From Sphaerisporangium flaviroseum (GTDB lineage: Bacteria > Actinomycetota > Actinomycetes > Streptosporangiales > Streptosporangiaceae): 64,000 bases of DNA. The stretch is from positions 930,001 to 994,000 of the forward strand of contig NZ_BAAAZR010000001.1 of the NCBI RefSeq assembly GCF_039537005.1. The letters are read 5' to 3'. Numbering within the stretch: the first letter of the stretch is position 1; the number at the start of each line of letters is the position of its first letter. Below, piece after piece: positions 37,658 to 47,213 of this stretch. Position numbers and translations under genes: made by a program. The notes beneath the pieces were generated by a model. That model saw only the letters and a list, made by a program, of their open reading frames with translations, was not told where the DNA came from and searched no databases.

Positions 37658-38116
37658 TCAACGCCGGGCACCGTCGACGATCTTGCGCTTGCCGAGGGGC
37701 GCCTTGAGCTTGACCGTCGTCGTCTTCTGGATCGCGATCTGTATGCACGCGACGTCCCGCGACCCCCGCGCCCGGCCCTCGTACAGGGTGACGGTCACGG
37801 TCTTGGCGGTCTCCCGCACCTTCACGCGGTCGAGCACATTGCAGGGCTCGACGCCCGACCACCACACGATCTTCAGCCTCCGCCCGTCGCGCGAGGGCTT
37901 GGCCTTCTCCCACCGCACCTTGCGCGGGGTGATCGTGTGGCCCTTCGGCTTGGTCGGGGAGGGGGCGGCCGCCGGGGTGGTGGCGCCGGTGGAGTTCGCG
38001 CTCGTCACCACAGGCCGCTCGGCGGCGGGGTTCGTGGCCGTGGCACTCGGAGCGTTGCCGCAGCCGAGAGCCAGCAGCAGGGATCCGGTCGCCAGTGTCG
38101 CCGTCATCATCCGCAT
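37658..38116 (-). CDS. Hypothetical lipoprotein
   Basis: A 152-residue lipoprotein: a short signal peptide with lipobox LALGC (Cys19), a Ser/Thr/Pro-rich spacer to about residue 60, then a compact beta-rich domain with two cysteines (VEPCNVLDRVKVRETAKTVT, DVACIQIAIQK). AAAGGGAT precedes the ATG. The unit is close to other actinobacterial envelope lipoproteins of unknown role. Confidence 0.75.
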   Translation of the reverse strand: MRMMTATLATGSLLLALGCGNAPSATATNPAAERPVVTSANSTGATTPAAAPSPTKPKGHTITPRKVRWEKAKPSRDGRRLKIVWWSGVEPCNVLDRVKVRETAKTVTVTLYEGRARGSRDVACIQIAIQKTTTVKLKAPLGKRKIVDGARR

Positions 38117-38177
38117 ATCCCTTTGACGTACCCGATCTCGCGTGGGTTCGGAACGCCGTCCGTGCGGCCGTACACGA

Positions 38178-38212
38178 AAGGCCTCCGACCCGGTGATCGG
38201 GTCGGAGGCCTT
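38178..38212 (-). terminator. Terminator of the secreted peptidase-like gene
   Basis: A perfect 15-bp stem, AAGGCCTCCGACCCG (38178-38192) with CGGGTCGGAGGCCTT (38198-38212), with a 5-nt loop, 51 bp past the stop on the minus strand. It is the strongest terminator in the window. Confidence 0.88.
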
Positions 38213-38262
38213 CGCGGGGGGTGCGGGCTCAGCGCCTCATCGGGGCCGAGCGTATGGAGGGG

Positions 38263-39825
38263 TCAGCGCTCGCCGGGCACCCAGTCGTCCTCGGACGTGG
38301 GCGCGGAACGCAGGGTCGCCGCGGGCGGAACCGGGTCGGCGAACGGCGCGCAGTGCACGTCCGGGCCGGGCAGGCTCGCGGGCAGCGTCCCGTCGGTCAG
38401 GTAGGCCTTCCAGATGTCGTCGATGCAGGCGTTGCCGCGGCCGGTGAGACCGTGGTTGCCGCCACCGTCCATGACCACGAGGCGCGAGGCCGGGAAGCGC
38501 TTGTGCATCTCCACGCCACCGGGGTACGGGGTCGCCGCGTCCTTGGTGTCCTGGAAGAGCAGGGCGTTCTGGATGGCCTTGCCGTTGATGCGCGGGGGGT
38601 TGTGCCCGCGGACCGGCCACGACTGGCACTGCGCGTTGTACCAGGCGTTGCCCCAGGACAGGAACGGCGCGGTGCGGTAGGACTCCCACCAGTCGCGGTG
38701 CCAGGTGCCCCAGTCGCGCGGCCAGCGGGCGTCGGTGCACTCGACGGCGGAGTAGACCGCGAAGCCGTTGTCGTCGCCGCTGGAGTCGCCGTAGGTGCCG
38801 TACGCGGCGACCAGGGGAGCGGTCTCGCCCGCGGTCACGTACTTCGACAGGGCGTTGGCCAGAAGCGGCCAGCGGCTCTTCAGATAGCCGCCCGCCAGGT
38901 AGGTGTCGTCAAGCTCGTCCGGGCCGACCCTGCCCTCGGCGGGCGTCGCCTTGAGCTTGGCCCGGGTCGCGTAGAACGCCTTCTCCACGTCGGCGCCGGC
39001 GGTGCCGAGGTGGTACGTGGCGTCGTACTTGGCGATCCAGGCGAAGAAGTCCTTGGCGCGGACCTCGAAGGCGTGGTTCTGGTCGATGTTGGCCTCGTAC
39101 CAGACACGCTCGGGGTTGACGATGCTGTCCAGGACCAGGCGGCGGACCTTGGAGGGGAACATGGTCGCGTAGGTGGCGCCCAGGTAGGTCCCGTAGGAGT
39201 AGCCGACGTAGCTGATCTGCTTCTGGCCGAGGGCCTTGCGGATCTCGTCCATGTCCTTGGCGGCGTCCACCGTGGTCATGTTCGCCAGCAGGTCACCGTG
39301 GGCGGCGTCACAGGCCTTGGAGTAGCCCTGCATCCTCTTCACCCAGGCCGCCTCCTCGGCCCAGTTGGCGGGGACGTAGTCGGGGCGCACGGGGTTGAAG
39401 AAGTTCGGGTCGCAGCTCAGCCGGGGCTCGCTGGATCCGACGCCACGCGGGTCGAAGCCGATCAGGTCGTACTGCGCGGCCAGGGGAGCGCCGAGACGGG
39501 TCCGCATGACCGCGGGGTAGGGCAGGCCGCTGCCACCGGGTCCACCCGGGTTGAACAGGATGGCGCCCTGGTAGTGGGCCGTGTCGGTCGCCTTCAGACG
39601 GGAGACCGCGATCTTGATCTTCTTGCCCCACGGGCGGTCGTAGTCGAGCGGGACGGCGATCGAGGCGCACTCGACGCCTTCCGGAAGGCCGGCGCACTGC
39701 GCCCACTGCGGGGCGGGAACCGTGTGGCCAGGTGCCTGCTGAGTACCGGCCGTCGCAGGTGAGGCGACCAACGCTCCGCTCAGACCCAGGCCGGCGGTGG
39801 CCAGCGCTATGAGGATCTTCTTCAC
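38263..39825 (-). CDS. Secreted alpha/beta-hydrolase of the tripeptidyl aminopeptidase (TAP/SlpD-E) family
   Basis: A 520-residue exported hydrolase. Signal peptide residues 1-25 (KKILIALATAGLGLSGALVA). Catalytic features: NPGGPGGSG oxyanion loop, FDPRGVGSSEP, nucleophile Ser in VGYSYGTYLG, and a C-terminal TAP domain with Asp in LLFQDTKDAATPYPG and His in DGGGNHGLTGRGN. The GTG start is supported by AAGGGG. Family members cleave N-terminal tripeptides outside the cell. Confidence 0.93.
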   Translation of the reverse strand: MKKILIALATAGLGLSGALVASPATAGTQQAPGHTVPAPQWAQCAGLPEGVECASIAVPLDYDRPWGKKIKIAVSRLKATDTAHYQGAILFNPGGPGGSGLPYPAVMRTRLGAPLAAQYDLIGFDPRGVGSSEPRLSCDPNFFNPVRPDYVPANWAEEAAWVKRMQGYSKACDAAHGDLLANMTTVDAAKDMDEIRKALGQKQISYVGYSYGTYLGATYATMFPSKVRRLVLDSIVNPERVWYEANIDQNHAFEVRAKDFFAWIAKYDATYHLGTAGADVEKAFYATRAKLKATPAEGRVGPDELDDTYLAGGYLKSRWPLLANALSKYVTAGETAPLVAAYGTYGDSSGDDNGFAVYSAVECTDARWPRDWGTWHRDWWESYRTAPFLSWGNAWYNAQCQSWPVRGHNPPRINGKAIQNALLFQDTKDAATPYPGGVEMHKRFPASRLVVMDGGGNHGLTGRGNACIDDIWKAYLTDGTLPASLPGPDVHCAPFADPVPPAATLRSAPTSEDDWVPGER

Positions 39826-40034
39826 ATGTACCCCTTCGACGCCACGGCTCCGTCGTTGGAACCGACTTATGGCACCATCGGGTAGATCATGCGTATAAAG
39901 GGCCCATAAGGCGACGCGTATCTTCAGTTGGTTGTCAAACCGCAACATGGGCTCAGGCTCCGGTGATCGACGCCTGAAGCACCGTAGGGTAGGCAGGTCT
40001 CCCCACTCGCCGTCGTGCCGGAAGGGTGCCAATC

Positions 40035-40946
40035 GTGTTGCGTGAGGTTCTGCTGGCTGCTTCGAGCAGCGACCGCGTCGAGAACGTGGTCAGGACGGCG
40101 GGGGTGACCCGCAAGCTGACGGCCCGTTACGTCGCGGGGGACAGCGTGGAGGACGCCGCCTCGGTGGCCGCGGGCCTGGTCGCGGACGGCCTGCTGGTGA
40201 GCCTCGACCACCTGGGAGAGGAGAGCCGGAACGCCGACGAGGCCGCCCGCGCGGTCAAGACGTCCCTCGCGCTGCTCGACGCCCTCGCCCAGCGCGGTAT
40301 CGCCAAGGGGGCCGACCTTTCTGTGCGGCTCACCTCCGTGGGCCTGCACATCGACGAGAATCTCGCCAGGGACAACGCCGCGCGCCTGTGCCACGCCGCC
40401 GGCGAGGTCGGGGCCACGGTCACGCTCGACACCGAGGACGCGGCGATGGCCGAGTCCGCCTTCGCGGTCCACGCGGCGCTGCTGCAGGACCACCCCACCA
40501 CCGGCGTCACCGTCCAGTCGAGCCTGTGCCGCGCCGAGCATCACTGCCGGTCGCTCGCCTCCGCCCGCGTGCGGCTGTGCCGGGGCGTCATCGACGCGGC
40601 GGCCTCGGTGGCCTACAGCGAGGTCGGCGACATCAACCGCTCCTACGTCCGCTGCCTCAAGGTGCTCATGTCCGGCCAGGGGTACCCGATGGTCGCCGTC
40701 CACGACCGGCGGCTCATCGAGGTCGCCGCGGCGCTCGCGGTGCTCAACGAGCGCGAGCCCGGCAGCTTCGAGTACCAGATGGCGTACGGCGTGCGGCGGC
40801 AGGAGCAGCGCAGGCTCACCGATCTCGGCGCCCAGGTGCGCGTCCGCGTTCCTTACGGGGCCGGCTGGTACGGCCACCTCACACGCCGCCTCGCGGGGCG
40901 CCCCGCCAATCTCGGGCTCCTCGCGCGCTCGCTGGTGGGCCGTTAG
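40035..40946 (+). CDS. Proline dehydrogenase (monofunctional, PutB type)
   Basis: FAD-dependent oxidation of proline to pyrroline-5-carboxylate. The 303-residue (alpha/beta)8 barrel has the family blocks SVRLTSVGLHID, VTLDTEDAAMAE, ARVRLCRGVIDAAASVAY and the C-terminal VRVPYGAGWYGHLTRRLAGR. The usual RLVKGAY is replaced by RLCRGVI. GTG 40035 lies 8 nt after AAGGG; GTG 40026 is the alternative. proC follows 84 nt on, so the two adjacent genes run opposite reactions of proline metabolism. Confidence 0.88.
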   Translation: MLREVLLAASSSDRVENVVRTAGVTRKLTARYVAGDSVEDAASVAAGLVADGLLVSLDHLGEESRNADEAARAVKTSLALLDALAQRGIAKGADLSVRLTSVGLHIDENLARDNAARLCHAAGEVGATVTLDTEDAAMAESAFAVHAALLQDHPTTGVTVQSSLCRAEHHCRSLASARVRLCRGVIDAAASVAYSEVGDINRSYVRCLKVLMSGQGYPMVAVHDRRLIEVAAALAVLNEREPGSFEYQMAYGVRRQEQRRLTDLGAQVRVRVPYGAGWYGHLTRRLAGRPANLGLLARSLVGR

Positions 40947-41030
40947 CCGTACGCCCGGTCGACCAGGCTCGGACCCGTGGGGAGTCGGTAGGCTGCGAGC
41001 GTTTCCAACTCCTACGCGAGGTGTCTTGAG

Positions 41031-41825
41031 ATGATCGCGATTCTCGGAACCGGCAAGATGGGCGAGGCCCTTCTGTCCGGGCTGCTGCGCGCGGGGGTCG
41101 AGCCGGGCGAGATCATGGTCACCGCGCGGCGTGAGGAGCGGGCCCAGGCGCTTCGCGACCGTTACGCCGTGCGGGTCGTGTCCAACATCGAGGCCGCCCA
41201 GACCGCCGACACCCTGATCCTCGCGGTCAAGCCGCAGGACATGGGCACCCTGCTCGCCGAGGTCGGATCCCAGGTGCCCGCGGGCAGGCTGGTCATCTCG
41301 GTGGCGGCCGGCATCACCACGTCCTTCGTGGAGTCCCGGCTGAGCGACGAGGTGCCGGTCGTGCGGGTCATGTCCAACACCCCGGTGCTGGTCGACGAGG
41401 CCATGAGCGTGATCTCCGCGGGTGCCCACGCGTCCGAGATCCACCTCAAGCAGGCCGAGGACCTGCTGAAGCCGGTCGGCAAGGTGCTGCGCATCCCGGA
41501 GTCCCAGCAGGACGCCGCGACGGCGCTCTCCGGCAGCGGCCCGGCCTACTTCTTCTACCTGGTAGAGGCCATGGTCGACGCGGGAATCCTCCTGGGCATG
41601 CCGCGAGCGGCCGCGCTAGACATGGTGACGCAGTCGATCGTCGGCGCGGCCATCATGCTGCGCGACTCCGGCGAGCACCCCGTCATCCTGCGCGAGGCGG
41701 TCACCTCGCCCGCCGGCACCACGATCTCCGCCATCGCCGAGTTGGAGCGCCACAGCGTCCGGGCCGCGTTCCTCGCCGCCATCGAGGCCGCGCGCGACCG
41801 GAGCCGCGAGCTCGCCTCCGGCTGA
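41031..41825 (+). CDS. proC: Pyrroline-5-carboxylate reductase
   Basis: Last step of proline synthesis. A 264-residue enzyme with N-terminal Rossmann motif GTGKMGEALLSGL, LAVKPQDM, VMSNTPVLVDE and the C-terminal dimerisation block ALSGSGPAYFFYLVEAMVDA and TSPAGTT. GAGGTG precedes the ATG. Confidence 0.96.
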   Translation: MIAILGTGKMGEALLSGLLRAGVEPGEIMVTARREERAQALRDRYAVRVVSNIEAAQTADTLILAVKPQDMGTLLAEVGSQVPAGRLVISVAAGITTSFVESRLSDEVPVVRVMSNTPVLVDEAMSVISAGAHASEIHLKQAEDLLKPVGKVLRIPESQQDAATALSGSGPAYFFYLVEAMVDAGILLGMPRAAALDMVTQSIVGAAIMLRDSGEHPVILREAVTSPAGTTISAIAELERHSVRAAFLAAIEAARDRSRELASG

Positions 41826-41856
41826 CCGGGCGGCCGCCGGCTCGATCGCCGGCCTG

Positions 41857-42127
41857 TCAGCGGTCGGGAGAGGTCACCCGGAGGAACTCCTCGAAGGACA
41901 GCCGTCCGTCACCGTCGGCCGTCGGCGTTGCCGTCCAGCGCTCCGATCGCCTCGGCGGGGAGGTGCGGGAAGTGCTCGGTGAACTCCGCGTGGGTGATGA
42001 AGCCGTCACCGTCGCTGTCGATCGTGTCGAACTGACGCTTGAGCTGCGCCCATCGCTGATCCGCGGGTACTGCCGACAAGGAGATCTGCCTCCGGCGCGA
42101 GAAGGTACGTGGTCCGGCGAACACCAT
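41857..42127 (-). pseudogene. EF-hand calcium-binding protein split by a frameshift
   Basis: Two overlapping frames on the minus strand together encode a two-EF-hand protein. The upstream frame (from ATG 42127) has loop DSDGDGFITHAE. The downstream frame (ending at 41857) has DGDGRLSFEEF. The join falls near 41913-41926, where the first frame meets TGA. Removing one C in GACGGCCGACGG would restore DGDGDGRLSFEE, a perfect second loop. It is either a recent pseudogene or a sequencing error. The start codon is uncertain. Confidence 0.6.
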
Positions 42128-42295
42128 AGTTCGGACATATAGCCAAGACGACCTCGGGTAATCATTTATCGGTACATGTCAGCGGTGATGGCCCCGTCGC
42201 GGCCGGTCTGACCTTGGACGGCCCGGCGGACGGTTAGGAAACTTTCTCATTACGAGGCATCATGGCCGCGGCGTAACGGCGGACATGGGGGCATC

Positions 42296-43543
42296 GTGGT
42301 GGAAGCCGCACAGGCGACGGAGCAGGCGAGAGATCGGCCGGCGGGGCGCGCGGTCTGGACCAGGGACTTCCGGCTGTTCTTCACCGCCAGGTCGGTCTCG
42401 ATGCTCGGCACGGGCATGGTGCCGGTGGCGATGTCGCTCGGTGTCCTCCAGGCCGGGTACGGAGCCAGTGGGGTCGGCTTCACCCTCGCGGCCTCGATCA
42501 CGCCCATGGCCCTCCTCGTTCTCTTCGGCGGGGTGTTCGCCGACCGGTTCACGCCGCGCAGGATGATGGTCGGGGCGGACCTGGTCCGCGTGGTCGCGCA
42601 GACCATCACGGCGGTCCTCTTCCTCACCGGGTCGCCCGCCCTCTGGCAGCTCATGGTCATCTCGGCCGTCAACGGCACGGCCGCCGCGATGTTCCAGCCC
42701 GGCCTGGCGAGCCTGGTCCCCCAGATCGCCGCCGACGTGCAGCGCGCGGTGGCGACCCAGCGCACCTCCGAGTCGCTGATGCTGCTCATCGGGCCCTCCA
42801 TCGCGGGTCTCCTGGTCGCGTTCGCCGACGTCGGCGTGGTGTTCCTGATCGACGCCTCCGGCTTCGGCGTCAGCGCGCTCTGCCTCATGCTGCTGCGGCT
42901 GAGGGGCCGGCCGCCGGCGGCTGTCGAGGGCTCCATGTGGGCCAACCTCAAGGAGGGATGGCGGGAGTTCCGCTCCCGTACATGGATGTGGGGCGTGATC
43001 CTCATCTGGGCGGTCATGGGGATCACCGTCTTCGGCCCCGTGCTCCCGCTCGGCGCGACCCTGATCAGCGCCTCCCACCACGCGACCGGGTACGGCTTCG
43101 TCACCTCCGCCTTCGGCGCGGGCACGATCCTCGGCGGCCTCGTCGCCATGAGGGTCAAGCCCTACCGGCCGCTGGCCGCCGGAGCCACGGCGATGTTCCT
43201 CTTCACGCTCCAGCCGCTCTCGATAGCGCTCGGCCTTCCCCTCGCGGTGATGGCCGCGTGCCACCTCCTCGCCGGAACGGGGTACGCCTTCTGGGGCGTC
43301 ATGTGGATGACCAGCGTGCAGACCCAGGTGGCGCCCGAGGTGCTGAACCGCGTCCACGCCTACGAGGTCGCCGGCTCGGTCATGGCCATCCCCATCGGCC
43401 AGGCCCTCTGCGGCCCCGTCGCGTCGCTGGTGGGGGCCAAGGAGGTGCTGACGGTCTCGTCGGTGGTCGCCGTCGCCGGGTGCGCGGTCATGCTGTCGGT
43501 GCCCGCGATCCGCCGCCTGCGCCGCGTCTCCCCGACGCCCTAG
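42296..43543 (+). CDS. MFS transporter
   Basis: A 415-residue major facilitator with about 12 helices. The loop 2-3 motif reads GGVFADRFTPRRMM, close to GxxADRxxRR. The topology and PGLASLVPQIA, RTSESLMLLIGPSIAG resemble the MFS_3/enterobactin-exporter-like group common in actinomycetes. Tandem GTG codons start the gene after GGGGG. Substrate unknown. Confidence 0.9.
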   Translation: MVEAAQATEQARDRPAGRAVWTRDFRLFFTARSVSMLGTGMVPVAMSLGVLQAGYGASGVGFTLAASITPMALLVLFGGVFADRFTPRRMMVGADLVRVVAQTITAVLFLTGSPALWQLMVISAVNGTAAAMFQPGLASLVPQIAADVQRAVATQRTSESLMLLIGPSIAGLLVAFADVGVVFLIDASGFGVSALCLMLLRLRGRPPAAVEGSMWANLKEGWREFRSRTWMWGVILIWAVMGITVFGPVLPLGATLISASHHATGYGFVTSAFGAGTILGGLVAMRVKPYRPLAAGATAMFLFTLQPLSIALGLPLAVMAACHLLAGTGYAFWGVMWMTSVQTQVAPEVLNRVHAYEVAGSVMAIPIGQALCGPVASLVGAKEVLTVSSVVAVAGCAVMLSVPAIRRLRRVSPTP

Positions 43544-43655
43544 ACCGGTCACGCCGCCCGTACGAACCGCGTAGGCGTACGGATGCGCAGGTCGCGCCCG
43601 TACCGGATCAAACGGGTACCAGGCGCCAAGCGGGGGGACGAGTGTCCCTCCTACG

Positions 43656-45077
43656 ATGGGCCGGGTGACGATTCGTCGCGGTATCCCCCCGCTTCTCATT
43701 GGCCTCACGCTGCTTGTCTCATCGTGCTCCCAGGACGAGGCGCCCAAGGTGCAGATCGCCGAGGCCGAACGCGCTCCGGTCAGCGAGGTCGTCGAGGCCC
43801 CGGCCACCGTCGGCGCCCGCGCCACGGCCACGCTGCGCTCTCCGGCGGCGGGTACCGTCGCCAAGTTGTACGTGCACGACGGTGAGGCGGTCGACAAGGG
43901 AGAGATCCTTGCCAAGATCAGCTCTCCGCAGGCCGAGGACCAGCTCAAACAGGCTCGCCAGGCCGAACGGCAGGCGTCCAGGCCGGTGCGGCTGGGGGGC
44001 GGGATCGCGGCGCCCGCCATCCGTCCCGCCGGCCTCAACCTCACCTCCTCCCTGGACCGGAAGGCGGCGCGGGGCTTCGCCAGGGCCCGCACGGCGGCGA
44101 GGAAGATCAAGGACACCCAGGTGAGGGCGCAACTGCTCGCCGCGATCGACTCCGCGCAGACACAGCATCGGGCCCAGCGCGCGGCGCTGAACGAGATCAC
44201 CCAGAATCTGACGCGTTCGGTGAACCAGGTGCTCTCCCAGGTGAGCGGCCAGATCGGAGCGGGGCTGGGCGGGCTGGCCTCGTCCATGTCCTCTCTCCAG
44301 GCCGCTTCCCGCACCCAGGCCAAGGCGGCGGTGAAGGTCGCGAAGAGCACCGTCAAGGGGCTCGTGATCAAGGCCCCCTTCGACGGGATCGTCACGCTGG
44401 GCGGGCCGTCGGGCGGCGGTTCGCCCGACCTCGGCTCGCTGCTCGGCCGGCTCCCCGCGGGCCTCGCCGGCCAGACGGGTTCGGCCACGGGACCCTCCGG
44501 CGGCGCGGGCGCGTCGACGTCCGCAGGAACGGTCGCCACCGGAGTGCCGGTGGCGGCCGGCGACGCCATCGCGACCGTGACGGACGTCTCCAAGCTCACG
44601 CTCTCCGCGGACGTGGACGAGACCGACGTGCTGCTCGTCACGCCAGGGGTCAAGGCCGAGATCGAGCTCGACGCCGTCTCCGGGGCCACCTACCGGGCGA
44701 AGGTCACCGGAGTGGGCGTGACGCCCAAGGAGGGCACCACGGGCGGGGTCAGCTATCCCGTACGGCTCACGCTCGGCCAGGGAACCTTCGAAGACGGAGG
44801 TGAAGCGCCCGTACCGAAACCCGGCATGAGCGCGGTCGTGCGTCTCACCGTGCGCGAGTCACCGGACGCTGTGGCGGTGCCGGCGTCGAGCATCGTCACG
44901 AGCGGCAGGGACACCGTGGTGTGGGTGGTCCGCGGCGACGGCTCGGCCGAGCGCAGGGTCGTCAAGCTCGGTGCCCAGGGCGATGCCTCGGTCGAGATCG
45001 CGCGGGGTCTCACGGCCGGGGAACGGGTCGTCGTCAAGGGCGCCGACACCGTACGGCCGGGGCAGAAGCTCACGTGA
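43656..45077 (+). CDS. HlyD/MacA-type membrane fusion lipoprotein
   Basis: A 473-residue periplasmic-adaptor-like protein. Lipobox LVSSC follows an N-terminal hydrophobic segment. A split lipoyl domain flanks a coiled-coil hairpin (RSPAAGTVAKLYVHDGEAVD near residue 65 and VIKAPFDGIVTLGG near residue 240), separated by a Gly/Ser-rich insert, then beta-barrel and membrane-proximal domains. ATG 43656 or GTG 43665 may start it. The next two genes encode the ATPase and permease of a MacB-like exporter. Confidence 0.9.
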   Translation: MGRVTIRRGIPPLLIGLTLLVSSCSQDEAPKVQIAEAERAPVSEVVEAPATVGARATATLRSPAAGTVAKLYVHDGEAVDKGEILAKISSPQAEDQLKQARQAERQASRPVRLGGGIAAPAIRPAGLNLTSSLDRKAARGFARARTAARKIKDTQVRAQLLAAIDSAQTQHRAQRAALNEITQNLTRSVNQVLSQVSGQIGAGLGGLASSMSSLQAASRTQAKAAVKVAKSTVKGLVIKAPFDGIVTLGGPSGGGSPDLGSLLGRLPAGLAGQTGSATGPSGGAGASTSAGTVATGVPVAAGDAIATVTDVSKLTLSADVDETDVLLVTPGVKAEIELDAVSGATYRAKVTGVGVTPKEGTTGGVSYPVRLTLGQGTFEDGGEAPVPKPGMSAVVRLTVRESPDAVAVPASSIVTSGRDTVVWVVRGDGSAERRVVKLGAQGDASVEIARGLTAGERVVVKGADTVRPGQKLT

Positions 45078-45141
45078 GGGACCCCGCGGGCACGCGGCGC
45101 CTCCGCGTCAGGAGCACGGTGGGCCACCGGGGAGGCCGGGG

Positions 45142-45884
<743 letters not shown>

Positions 45885-45888
<4 letters not shown>

Positions 45889-47069
45889 GGACCGCCGAGG
45901 CCTTGCGGATGGCGCTGGAGGCGCTGAGGGTCAACCGGCTGCGCAGCGCGCTGACGATGTTCGGCGTCGTGATCGGGGTGTCGGCCGTGGTGATCCTTGT
46001 CGCGATCGGCACCGGCGCCAAGGAGGCGGTCGAGAGGGAGATCGCCGGGCTGGGCAGCAACATCATCCTGGTGGTGCCCGGCCAGGTGGGACTCGGCGCC
46101 GCGCCCACGCAGAGCCGTCTCAACCTCGCGGACGTCGCGTTCGTCCGTCGCGTGGTCGGCGACCCCGCGAAGGTGACGGTCGCGGTCAACTCGGGTGAGT
46201 CCGTACGGGTGGGCCGCACCGAGGTGTTCGCCACCATCACCGGCACCGACGAGAACCTGCCGAACATCTTCGACCGGCCGCTGCGCCGTGGCCGGTATCT
46301 CAGCGCCACGGACGTGGACACGCGACGGCGGGTCGCGGTCCTCGGCTCGGAGGTGGGGGTCAAGCTCTTCGGGGACGTGGACCCGATCGGCAGGCAGGTC
46401 ACGATCTCGGGTGTGCGGTTCCGGGTGATCGGCCTGTACGAGCCGGTGGGCGCGACCTTCGGCGTGGCCCGGGACCAGGAGGTCCACGTGCCCGTCACGA
46501 CCGCCCAGCGGCTGATCGGGCTGTCGCGGATCAACGGCATCGCGGTGGGGGCGTCGGGCCCGGACGAGATCGAGCCGCTACGGCAGCGGGTCGTCGCAGG
46601 GCTCGCCGACCGCTACCCGGGGGAGCGGTTCAGCGCCGTGACCCAGACCCAGCTCCTTGGGACCATCGGGAGCGTGCTCGGCATGCTCACGGGCGTCCTG
46701 GCCGCCATCGCGGGCATCTCCCTGCTCGTCGGGGGAGTCGGGGTCTCCAACATCATGCTGGTGAGCGTGCGGGAGCGCACTCGCGAGATCGGGCTGCGCA
46801 AGGCACTCGGCGCCAGGCAGCGGGACGTACTGGGGCAGTTCCTCATCGAGGCCGTGCTGCTCACCACGATCGGCGGTGTGATCGGCATCCTGATCGGCGT
46901 GGGCGGCTCCCTGCTGATCCAGGCGGTCTCACCGGTGCCCGCCGCGATCACCTGGTGGTCGATCGCGCTGGCCTTCGGCGTGTCTGCGTCCGTCGGCGTC
47001 TTCTTCGGCGTCGCCCCGGCGCGCCGGGCGGCCCGGCTCGATCCGGTCATCGCCCTCCGCGCCGAGTGA
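45885..47069 (+). CDS. MacB-like ABC transporter permease (FtsX domain)
   Basis: A 394-residue permease: first helix (MFGVVIGVSAVVILVAIGTG), a large extracytoplasmic MacB_PCD domain (residues 45-255), and three C-terminal helices of the FtsX domain (VGVSNIMLVSVRERTREIGL, KALGARQRDVLGQFLIEAVL). GTG overlaps the ATPase stop. With the adaptor it forms a tripartite-like exporter of drugs or peptides; actinomycetes lack an outer-membrane partner. Confidence 0.94.
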
Positions 47070-47114
47070 CGGCCGTCGGTGGTCGATCGTTTGGCGTGCG
47101 GTACGGTCGGTTTC

Positions 47115-47213
47115 ATGAGCGTGCGCGGTGAGCTTGTGAGCCCGCGCCCTCGGTGTGGCCGATCCTTTACCTTCGGCCGTGGCCGATCCGTGGTGCGCGA
47201 GGTGGTGGCGTGA
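47115..47213 (+). CDS. Possible 32-residue ORF coupled to acuC
   Basis: ATG at 47115 opens a 32-residue Arg/Val-rich frame whose TGA overlaps the acuC GTG (GTGA). No SD is visible and codon bias is weak. It may be a leader peptide or chance. Inside it GTGGCCGATCC occurs twice, 29 bp apart. Confidence 0.25.
   Translation: MSVRGELVSPRPRCGRSFTFGRGRSVVREVVA

Noticed and set aside
37658..37913. Minus-strand 86-codon frame inside the lipoprotein gene
   Set aside because: Alternative frame of the lipoprotein gene; the lipobox-bearing frame is the real one.
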